Made by a program: the position numbers and the translations under genes. The notes under the pieces were generated by a model. It did no database searches. It was not told where the DNA came from and saw nothing but the letters and a program-made list of their open reading frames with translations. A DNA stretch of 64,000 bases. It comes from JANYCO01 sp035535995 (GTDB taxonomy: Bacteria; Bacteroidota; Bacteroidia; Cytophagales; Cytophagaceae). Of the stretch, positions 1 through 7,197 are shown in pieces. The stretch is taken from the NCBI GenBank assembly GCA_035535995.1, contig DATLOZ010000025.1, forward strand, positions 62,001 to 126,000, written 5' to 3'. Every line of letters starts with the position of its first letter. Position 1 is the stretch's first letter.

Positions 1-873
1 AAAGGCGCAAGCATTGTGAGTGATAAACAGGAACGCGATTATTACTTACTTACTTTGAGTGAAGGCGTGGAACAATACAGCTTAACTACCGACCATCCTC
101 CTTTATTGAGCGATTACGAACAAGAAGGAAAAGTGATCCGTATTTTTAATACTTTTCATACCAAAGACAGCGTGAGTTTCTACGCACAATTCACAGACTC
201 TAGTGGAAATATCTCAAAAGATACGATCAAACTAAAATTCGAAGAATATAAGGATAAGAACAAGAAAAACGTTTTTCTATTCGTTCTCTCACCTAAAAAC
301 CTCGAAATAGTAAAAGGTGATGAAATAAAACTCCGTTTCAACAAACCTGTAGACAAGATCAATTATTCTCAACTGGAATTCAAAAAAGATAGTATACCTT
401 TTACTGTATCGGAAGAACAGTTTCATCTTGATAGTACCAAAATGAATATCTCTTTTACTAACACCAATACCTTTAAAGATAGTCTGGTCTTACGTTTCGG
501 AGAAGGAGCTTTTATGAGCTATACCGCGGATAGCAGTATGGCTACTAAGTATAAACTCAAGAACAAAAACGAAGAAAACTATGGATTGCTCTCAGGCACA
601 ATTATTTGCAGATATCCACACTATATTTTCCAATTGTTGGATTCCAAGGGTAAAGTAGTAGATAGTAAAATCAATCCAACCAAATTCTTTTACAAAGCTC
701 TCGAACCAGGTCAATATCAATTAAAAGTAATCGTTGATGCCAATAACAATGGCAGATGGGATCCCTTAGATCTTGATAATGATATACAGCCTGAAAAGAT
801 CGCTTATTATAAAGACAAGATAAACCTGCGAGCTAACTGGGAGATCCAGGATATAAAATTTCAAGTTAAATAA
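1..873 (+). CDS. Ig-like domain surface protein, C-terminal part (5' end outside window)
   Basis: The reading frame is open from base 1, so the gene starts upstream; the GTG at 16 is only an internal codon. The visible 290 residues are beta-rich. They include a segment resembling the SbsA-type bacterial Ig-like domain (around residues 95-175, with a pattern like 'LEIVKGDEIKLRFNKPVD') and end with a 'DANNNGRWD' turn followed by 'RANWEIQD'. That ending is the usual close of a Bacteroidota lipoprotein family annotated as Ig-like domain-containing. It is probably exported to the cell surface; the signal peptide is not visible. The stop codon lies inside the left arm of a strong hairpin that should terminate transcription. 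The family assignment is good; the biological role is unknown. Confidence 0.7.
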   Translation, partial: KGASIVSDKQERDYYLLTLSEGVEQYSLTTDHPPLLSDYEQEGKVIRIFNTFHTKDSVSFYAQFTDSSGNISKDTIKLKFEEYKDKNKKNVFLFVLSPKNLEIVKGDEIKLRFNKPVDKINYSQLEFKKDSIPFTVSEEQFHLDSTKMNISFTNTNTFKDSLVLRFGEGAFMSYTADSSMATKYKLKNKNEENYGLLSGTIICRYPHYIFQLLDSKGKVVDSKINPTKFFYKALEPGQYQLKVIVDANNNGRWDPLDLDNDIQPEKIAYYKDKINLRANWEIQDIKFQVK

Positions 874-900
874 TTGGCTATTAATTATTTAACTTGAAAT
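858..900 (+). terminator. Perfect 18-bp inverted repeat overlapping a stop codon
   Basis: Arms 858-875 and 883-900 are exact reverse complements with a 7-nt loop. The TAA stop of the upstream gene (871-873) sits inside the left arm. The stem is AT-rich and has no long T-run after it, so its strength as an intrinsic terminator is uncertain. It is the only obvious signal before the next gene. Confidence 0.6.
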
Positions 901-1437
901 ATAAACAAATATATCAAGATCTGTAAAACAGGTGTCTTTTTAACCTTTTTTCTTAATCTTCCATCATTTTTTGAAAAATATCAGTCCACAAATAATGTGG
1001 AATAGTCAATTTATGTCGTTAGTCTGGATATCTACTTCTGTGAAGAACAAAGTAACCCACAAAGGCGAAATAATAAGTTGGCATAAAAACAGGTTTATTA
1101 ATAGAAGATCAACAGTGTTAATAATCGAAAAACAAATGGGTATATCTTCACTTGTATGTTAACCTAATGATTAATCTTCTAAGGTTGAAAGAAATAGGAT
1201 ATGAATAAAATGTGGATTGAAGTGGAATGAAAAAACACTTATCCAATCGTGAAAAAAACAAGCGTGTAAAACTAAACTTCTCAACGAATCCACAGCCTTA
1301 ATAATAAGTAATAATAAATTTTTAATTTTTTTATATTATTAAATGATGTGTTAAGAAGTAAAACCAACATTCCTGCTGAAAAAAATCGTTTTCGTAACCG
1401 AATAAAATTTCATTAACTTTACCTCTTTACGGAAAAT
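901..1437. other. AT-rich intergenic region, no gene supported
   Basis: About 540 bases with no convincing coding sequence. A 63-codon frame at 971-1162 starts at TTG and has no recognisable motif. The stretch just before the next start (TAACTTTA at 1414-1421) resembles the Bacteroidota -7 element, but no clear TTTG lies at the right distance, so no promoter is called. Confidence 0.5.
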
Positions 1438-3819
1438 ATGTGGTATAAGATTTCGAGTATAATAATTAAGAACCGCCTGGTTTTTTTAATCATCACTTTG
1501 TTGATATCTGGCTTTATGGCCTGGCAATGCAAAAATCTGGAAATATCGTACGACTATGTACAGATCGTTCCGGCTGATGATCCTGAATATGTTTACTTCA
1601 AAAATTTCAAAAAAACGTTCGGAGAAGACGCGAGTATTTTTGCTATCGGTATGCAAGATGAATCTGTCTATACTTACGAAAAATTTTCAAAGCTTCAGGC
1701 ACTCTGCAGAGAATTCAAAAATACAGAAGGAGTAAAGGATGTGATCTCCCTTCCTACGTTGAAAAATCTTGTAAAAGATACTGCCAACAGGAAGTTTGAT
1801 CAGCAAAGTATCTTCCCTGAAAAAATTCGAGATCAGAAACAGCTTGATAGTTTGCTTGGACAAGCGCGTAATGTGAAAATTTACGACAAGCTTCTGGTGA
1901 ATGAAAACACAGATGCTTTGTTGATCGCCGTATCGTTGGAAGCGGATTATTTAAATTCCAGTCGCCGTGCTACGGTGATGAAAAAAATTCTCGCCGATTC
2001 CAAAAAATTTTCCGAAGAAACCGGCATCCAACTTCATTACGCCGGGCTTCCTTATATCCGCTCCATCATGGTGAGCGAAATGAAATCTGAGCTGATCACA
2101 CTTTTGTGTTTATCTGTGTTGGTAACTTCGGCTACGCTGTTTTTATTTTTCCGTTCACTTTCCTCGGTGATCTTTACCTTCCTGGTAATTCTTACCACGC
2201 TTATTTGTACCGGAGGAACAGTTGTATTACTTGGTTATAAAATCACAGTGCTTACTGGAGTGCTGCCCGCGCTGATCATCATCATTAGTATTCCGAATTG
2301 TATTTATATGTATAATAAATACCATCAGGAATATAAACGTCACAAAAATAAAATAAAAGCAGTAAGCCGAATCATTGAAAAAATTGGTTTCCTCACGTTC
2401 ATGACGAATATCAACACTGCTGTTGGTTTCTTTGTACTTTACTTCACCAATATTGTTACCATTAAACAATTTGGATTAGTAGCGGGAATTTTGAGTGTGG
2501 CTACTTTTTTGATCACACTTATTATTATCCCGACATTCCTTTTATTCCTGCCGCCGCCTACAGCGAAACAGCTTAAACATCTGGACCTTGGATTTCTCAG
2601 TAAAGTAAACCAGCTACTCGAGCGCGTAACACTTTATCATCGTCCCTGGATCTATGCGGTAACGGGAGTTTTCCTGTTGATATCGATTTATGGTATTTTA
2701 AAACTCAGACCAGTTTCGTACATGGTAGATGACTTACCGGAGCGCAGCAGCATTCGTACCGATCTTGCTTTTTTTGAACAGCATTTTAACGGTGTGATGC
2801 CTTTGGAGATCATCGTGGATCTTGGAAAGAAAAAAGCCGTGCTCAAACTTTCTAATTTGAAAAAGCTGGAAGAGTTTGAACAGTATCTTTTAAAATTTAA
2901 TAATATTTCACCGCCGCTTTCAATCCTTAATGTGGTGAAAGGCGCTACTCAATCTTTTTACGGAGGCGATCCGGAATTTTACAGATTGCCAACTAATAAT
3001 GAAAGAGCCTTTATTATAAAATATTTTGGAAGCAAAGAAGAATCCAGCAACCTGCTGCGTGCCTTTGTAGACAGCACCGGACGATATGTACGCTTCACGT
3101 GTAAAGTAGCCGATCTTGGTACGGTGAAAATGAACGAACTTGTAAAACAAAATATTCAGAAAAAAGCCGACGAAATTTTCAGCAAAGAAAACGGCTACGA
3201 AGTGAGGATCACGGGTACAACGTTAATTTTCTTAGCGGGCAACGAATACCTGATCAACGACCTTACGGGTAGTTTGATCGTATCCTTCATTCTTATCTCG
3301 CTGATGATGGCTTTTATTTTCACCAGCCCGAAAATGATCATGATCTCTATGATCCCGAACGTGATCCCAATGGTCATGACGGCGGGTATCATGGGCTTAT
3401 TCCATATTCCGCTCAAGCCAAGTACAGCGTTGATCTTTGGAATTTCGTTTGGTATTTCTATCGACAGCACGATTCACTTCTTAAGTAAATACAAACAGGA
3501 AATACTTTTCAGCAAAGGAAATGTATTGATGGCAGTGACTAAAAGTATCCAAGAGGCCGGCGTGAGTATGATCTATACTTCAATCGTATTGTTCTGCGGT
3601 TTTGTGATCTTTGTATTTTCCAACTTCGGAGGTACTGTAGCCTTAGGTTTGCTCACCTCGCTCACCTTGTTCTTCGCCATGTTTACCAATCTTACTATTC
3701 TTCCGGCCTTGCTGCTTACACTCAGTAAGGGCGATCATAAAGTGTTGCCGAAGGAAAAGATAAAAAAACGTAAAAAAGACGACGTAGACGAAGAAGGCAT
3801 CCGCATGGAGCTGGAATAG
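1438..3819 (+). CDS. MMPL/RND-family transporter
   Basis: A 793-residue inner-membrane protein with the two-fold RND layout. One membrane helix lies near residues 10-30, followed by a large periplasmic loop to about 205 and a helix bundle at about 210-375. A seventh helix near 400-420 is followed by a second loop and a second bundle at about 605-770. The C-terminal tail is short and very basic/acidic. This matches the MMPL/'predicted exporter, RND superfamily' group, which moves lipids, hopanoids or other hydrophobic compounds using the proton gradient; substrate cannot be read from the sequence. There is no adjacent membrane-fusion or TolC-like partner, so it probably works without a tripartite pump. 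It stands alone, followed by an inverted repeat. Confidence 0.85.
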   Translation: MWYKISSIIIKNRLVFLIITLLISGFMAWQCKNLEISYDYVQIVPADDPEYVYFKNFKKTFGEDASIFAIGMQDESVYTYEKFSKLQALCREFKNTEGVKDVISLPTLKNLVKDTANRKFDQQSIFPEKIRDQKQLDSLLGQARNVKIYDKLLVNENTDALLIAVSLEADYLNSSRRATVMKKILADSKKFSEETGIQLHYAGLPYIRSIMVSEMKSELITLLCLSVLVTSATLFLFFRSLSSVIFTFLVILTTLICTGGTVVLLGYKITVLTGVLPALIIIISIPNCIYMYNKYHQEYKRHKNKIKAVSRIIEKIGFLTFMTNINTAVGFFVLYFTNIVTIKQFGLVAGILSVATFLITLIIIPTFLLFLPPPTAKQLKHLDLGFLSKVNQLLERVTLYHRPWIYAVTGVFLLISIYGILKLRPVSYMVDDLPERSSIRTDLAFFEQHFNGVMPLEIIVDLGKKKAVLKLSNLKKLEEFEQYLLKFNNISPPLSILNVVKGATQSFYGGDPEFYRLPTNNERAFIIKYFGSKEESSNLLRAFVDSTGRYVRFTCKVADLGTVKMNELVKQNIQKKADEIFSKENGYEVRITGTTLIFLAGNEYLINDLTGSLIVSFILISLMMAFIFTSPKMIMISMIPNVIPMVMTAGIMGLFHIPLKPSTALIFGISFGISIDSTIHFLSKYKQEILFSKGNVLMAVTKSIQEAGVSMIYTSIVLFCGFVIFVFSNFGGTVALGLLTSLTLFFAMFTNLTILPALLLTLSKGDHKVLPKEKIKKRKKDDVDEEGIRMELE

Positions 3820-3837
3820 TTTTTTAGATTTTATTCC

Positions 3838-3885
3838 TGAGTCCTTAGTAATGAGCATTTCCATTTACTCACTACTAAGGACTCA
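3838..3885. terminator. Inverted repeat after the MMPL gene
   Basis: Arms TGAGTCCTTAGTA (3838-3850) and its exact complement (3873-3885), extended by a further four of five matching bases inward. A short T-rich run follows ('CTTTTTAC'). It lies between two co-directional genes and probably terminates the upstream one. Confidence 0.5.
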
Positions 3886-3927
3886 ATACTTTTTACTAAC
3901 TTGTAGTTGTACTTCAATAGAGATAAA

Positions 3928-4548
3928 ATGGTCCCAAACCTGAAAGCAGAAGAACGCGAACTGATTAGACTTGTAAATTTTTTTAAGAAAAAAGTAAAAA
4001 TGCTCGTGGCTGAAAATAAAGCCACCGAAGATTACACAGAGCTGGTTCAGACTTGCGAAAAATTAGTAGAGCAAATAGCTATCCACGCCCAAAGTCGCGA
4101 CGCAGTGTTAGAAGATCGTGAACGGTTGAAAGGATTGATCAAAGAACAAGCGCTTTGTCCGCGCTGCGAAAAAAATACAAATCTTAAATTAATAGGCACT
4201 GATAAAAGTCCCGAAGGCTGGAAGAGCAATAAATACCGTTGTAAAAAATGCAACATTGAATTCGTCTGGAATATGCCTAACAATCCCTGGGATATGGTTC
4301 CTTATGTAGAAAAATATATTGCGGAGCTGGAAATAAAACTCCAACAAGAAGAGGTCCCCGAGGAAGTGAAAAAATCCAATATATTAGCCATCGATCAGCT
4401 CAAAGGAAATCTTGCCAAACTCAAACCCGTAGTAGAAGCTTCTGACCTCGACCTTTCCGAAATGGAATCGCGCGACAAGGAGATGGGGGAAATCGTTAAA
4501 AATTTTACAAAACATTTGATGATCGAAAAAATCCGGATGGAAGAATAA
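3928..4548 (+). CDS. Zinc-ribbon coiled-coil protein of unknown function
   Basis: A 206-residue protein. The ATG at 3928 is preferred over the in-frame TTG at 3907, because the first seven residues from the TTG carry no motif. A CPRC pair at about residue 77 and a CKKC pair at about 105 form a four-cysteine zinc ribbon. It is flanked by long charged helices (about 5-65 and 130-205) likely to be coiled coils. There is no signal peptide or membrane segment, so it should be cytoplasmic. I do not recognise a named family; the ribbon suggests nucleic-acid or protein contact. It precedes a membrane protein gene, separated by a hairpin, so the two may be only loosely linked. Confidence 0.7.
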   Translation: MVPNLKAEERELIRLVNFFKKKVKMLVAENKATEDYTELVQTCEKLVEQIAIHAQSRDAVLEDRERLKGLIKEQALCPRCEKNTNLKLIGTDKSPEGWKSNKYRCKKCNIEFVWNMPNNPWDMVPYVEKYIAELEIKLQQEEVPEEVKKSNILAIDQLKGNLAKLKPVVEASDLDLSEMESRDKEMGEIVKNFTKHLMIEKIRMEE

Positions 4549-4555
4549 TTAATAT

Positions 4556-4585
4556 ACCACCAAGGTTTCCCAAAACCTTGGTGGT
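4556..4585. terminator. Perfect 13-bp hairpin between zinc-ribbon and pore-like genes
   Basis: Arms ACCACCAAGGTTT (4556-4568) and its exact complement (4573-4585) around a 4-nt loop. No long T-run follows, so it may act as an attenuator or partial terminator. Confidence 0.55.
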
Positions 4586-4606
4586 TACTCTTAAAAAACT
4601 ACTGTT

Positions 4607-5320
4607 ATGAAACTATTCCAAAATCTAAAAGACATCGAACTCGCTCGTGAGAAGCTCAAGGATTTTAAAAACGTAGTGCCGGTGCAAATGCTTTTGCTCT
4701 TGGTTTGTTTTTTAGCCAAAGGCATTATGGATCTTTTTGAAGTTCCATATGGAAATGAGATCACCGAATTACTTTTCTTCTCTGTGCTGGGAATATATGT
4801 TTACCTGCTTTGGGATATGCTGCGCAACTATACCAAGAGCCGCGCGCTTTTGATCTGTTTATTGATCCTGATCATGGGAACATTTCTGATCGGAGTAGTT
4901 TTTGTAAACCCGTTTTTCACTTTGCTGAATCCACTGGAGTTTAGAATTGCTACGGCTTTAATCATGACTACCTTATTATTTGTAGAGATCTCCGTTGTTT
5001 ATTTTACGATCACCGAAATTTTCAAACGCAATCTTGCCATCGGCGAGCGCATGTGGGGCGCGGCTTGCATCTATTTGATCACCGGCATTGCGTTTGGAAG
5101 TTTTTACGAGATCATCGATATCATTTCGCTGACCAGTTTAGATTTTCAGACACCGCTCGGAACACACCACTTTATTAAAAGCATTACTTTCAGTTTTAAT
5201 ATTCTTGCCGGCACAGAAATTCCCTATGTTTGCAACGAACTTGTAACCAACGTCACCATCATAGAAGCCTTGTGGGGAAACCTGTTTATTGTGTTTGTAG
5301 TGGGAAGATTGTTGATCTAA
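4607..5320 (+). CDS. Membrane protein resembling a two-pore-helix ion channel
   Basis: A 237-residue protein with about six hydrophobic helices (roughly residues 25-45, 55-72, 82-105, 112-140, 148-168 and 215-236). The end has the shape of an Ion_trans_2 pore module: helix, then a re-entrant segment around 185-200 ('FNILAGTEIPY'), then a final helix. The canonical TVGYGD potassium filter is absent, so selectivity is unknown and it may not conduct potassium. The N-terminus is cytoplasmic and charged with no signal peptide. The call rests on topology, not on a strong motif. Confidence 0.5.
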   Translation: MKLFQNLKDIELAREKLKDFKNVVPVQMLLLLVCFLAKGIMDLFEVPYGNEITELLFFSVLGIYVYLLWDMLRNYTKSRALLICLLILIMGTFLIGVVFVNPFFTLLNPLEFRIATALIMTTLLFVEISVVYFTITEIFKRNLAIGERMWGAACIYLITGIAFGSFYEIIDIISLTSLDFQTPLGTHHFIKSITFSFNILAGTEIPYVCNELVTNVTIIEALWGNLFIVFVVGRLLI

Positions 5321-5370
5321 TAATAGTTGTACGGGTATTTATTTTCAAAAAATGAAAAAAGATATTCCGG

Positions 5371-6594
5371 CTAGAACAAACTAAGTTGCCCATCATCTTT
5401 CGGAGGCTTCGCTTTTCCAAACACCGTGCGACCGCCGTATTTATAAGACTCGTCGCGTTCTTTCTGGATCACTTTATTAAAATCTTCCGGCTTCGGCTCG
5501 AAATCTTTTTCCAAAAGCTGCGAAACTAATGACAAATTTTTGATCGCTTCTTTTTTGTCCTTGTCACCAAGCTTTGCTTTTTCTACAGCATTTTGCAAAA
5601 CGGAAATAGTTTGGTCATACACTTTTGTCGGCACCGGAAAAGGATGCCCGTCTTTACCGCCATGCGCAAATGAAAACCTCGCCGGATCGCTGAAACGGGA
5701 AGGAGTGCCATGAATCACTTCACTCACCAGGGCCAATGATTGAATCGTACGTGGTCCCATTCCTTGTATAAGAAGCAGGGATTCAAAATCACTCAAGTCA
5801 CTATCGTGTGCCAGAGCCAGCATGCTTCCTAATCTTTTAAGATCTACATCTTTTGCTCGTACATCGTGATGGCATGGCATCACAATTTTGCGGATCTCAG
5901 GGAGCATCTTATCGGGATTTTCCTGTACGATCTCGAGCATTCCTTTTTTAGCTGCGGCTGCTTCTGTATTGGTAAGGTTAAGAATGATGCCCTGGTTTTG
6001 TCCATAAATAAAAGTATGAGGTTCTTCTACAAAAGATTTCATCTGTGCCGAATGCCAATGATACCTGCGCGCCATACCGGTAGCGTCGTTCATTCCTTGC
6101 TGCACTACAGCCCATTCGCCTTCGTCGCTTACAATAAAACTATGAAGATAAAGTTGAAACCCGTCTTGGATAGCTGTATTATCAACTTTTGCACTCAGTT
6201 TGCTCGAGCGCACTAGTTCTGCGCCGTTCAAGCCAGTCCGTTCGGAGAGCGCCAGCAGCTCGGCCGGGGTTTCACGTGAGTATTTTCCTTTGCCGCCGCA
6301 AATGTAAAGACCCAGTTCGTTAAATTTTGGGTTTACTGCTTTTTTCAATGCACCCATTACCGAAGTCGTAATGCCAGAAGAATGCCAATCCATACCCAGC
6401 ACACAACCGAATGCCTGAAACCATAGGGGATCACTGAGACGTTGCAATACTTCAGACTTTCCATAGTCGAGTACAATGGATTCCAGAATGCTGCCTCCCA
6501 ATAAACTCATGCGCCTTGCCAGCCAGGGCGGCACATGGCCATAGTGCAAGGGTAGATCCGCATGTCGGGTAGAATTGAAATAAAGCTTGGGCAT
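5371..6594 (-). CDS. DUF763 domain-containing protein
   Basis: A 407-residue cytoplasmic protein that matches DUF763 across almost its whole length: an N-terminal 'HADLPLHYGHVPPWL' block, a 'QAFGCVLGMDWHSSGITT' block near residue 65, and a 'LLIQGMGPRTIQSLALVSE' segment near 280 that resembles a helix-hairpin-helix DNA-binding turn. DUF763 is found in archaea and scattered bacteria; its biochemical role is not established to my knowledge, and a link to DNA metabolism is only inferred from the hairpin-like motif. It is a single gene, convergent with the pore-like protein. Its upstream region carries a long inverted repeat. Confidence 0.85.
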   Translation of the reverse strand: MPKLYFNSTRHADLPLHYGHVPPWLARRMSLLGGSILESIVLDYGKSEVLQRLSDPLWFQAFGCVLGMDWHSSGITTSVMGALKKAVNPKFNELGLYICGGKGKYSRETPAELLALSERTGLNGAELVRSSKLSAKVDNTAIQDGFQLYLHSFIVSDEGEWAVVQQGMNDATGMARRYHWHSAQMKSFVEEPHTFIYGQNQGIILNLTNTEAAAAKKGMLEIVQENPDKMLPEIRKIVMPCHHDVRAKDVDLKRLGSMLALAHDSDLSDFESLLLIQGMGPRTIQSLALVSEVIHGTPSRFSDPARFSFAHGGKDGHPFPVPTKVYDQTISVLQNAVEKAKLGDKDKKEAIKNLSLVSQLLEKDFEPKPEDFNKVIQKERDESYKYGGRTVFGKAKPPKDDGQLSLF

Positions 6595-6692
6595 AAAGGC
6601 TCCTTTAGAAGAAAACGCCGACGGATGTGCTTTTGTTTCCCGGCGACTAAAATAGTCTTATTAAGTTATGAATCTTGAGTGAATAAAAAAGT

Positions 6693-6814
6693 TGTCATTC
6701 AGGAGGAAACTTGTGCAGAGTCTGCAGTGTCGTTTATAGTTCACTTTGTTCTACTCATTCGGTTTAGAGATCACTATTCTGAATCTCTACTCACAAGGTT
6801 CCTCCTGAATGACA
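6693..6814. repeat. Long inverted repeat with 23-bp arms
   Basis: Arms 6693-6715 and 6792-6814 are reverse complements with one mismatch; the outer edges read TGTCATTCAGGAGGAA. The 76-bp interior has further weak self-complementarity. It lies upstream of the DUF763 gene in a 260-base gap, with no transposase, and looks like a non-autonomous palindromic element. A short motif at about 6831-6855 (TTTAATCCTGAGAAT) resembles the AATCCnnnGAATC repeats found at 45.2 and 53.8 kb. Confidence 0.7.
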
Positions 6815-6961
6815 GCCACTATTCTCATCTGCTAATTCTTTAATCCTGAGAATTGTGCTCCCGGAATATGAATATTAAAACGAAAAATTTGATTATAAAT
6901 GTAAAAAGTATCAGATCTGGAAAAGGCTTTGTATCTTTCTTTTACAAACCACTCTCCCAAA

Positions 6962-7102
6962 ATGAAAACTATACTTTACTTACTGCTGATCGCCATCAGC
7001 TTTTCTGCTTGCAGCAAGAGCAGTCAAAAATCTTCTGCAAAATGCGGCACCAGGCAAGCCCGCAAAAAAGTAGCCTATTACCTTTCCATTCCGCACCAAT
7101 AG
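6962..7102 (+). CDS. Very small lipoprotein (46 aa)
   Basis: The frame gives a 46-residue protein with a textbook lipoprotein leader: MKT, a leucine/isoleucine-rich core, and an 'SFSAC' lipobox with Cys at residue 17. The mature part is about 30 residues, basic, and ends 'YYLSIPHQ'. Tiny lipoproteins of this type are common in Bacteroidota and usually unannotated. The overlapping longer frame at 6853-7143 has no leader or motif and is rejected in its favour. It lies 95 bases upstream of the AsmA-like gene. Confidence 0.55.
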   Translation: MKTILYLLLIAISFSACSKSSQKSSAKCGTRQARKKVAYYLSIPHQ

Positions 7103-7197
7103 ATCACATTTCTTTACAACAACTTCTTCCGGATCGTTGTTAAAACTTCTATTCATTTTAGTAACTTCGCTGTTTCTATGATCCGGCCAGGAAGATT

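Noticed and set aside
971..1162. 63-codon frame in the 901-1437 gap
   Set aside because: TTG start, no motif and composition like the surrounding non-coding sequence.
901..1437. Possible replication origin (AT-rich, TTATCCA-like strings)
   Set aside because: No clear DnaA-box cluster (TTATCCACA) and no dnaA/dnaN neighbours.
6853..7143. 96-codon reading frame
   Set aside because: No leader or motif; the lipoprotein frame at 6962-7102 on the same strand is more protein-like.
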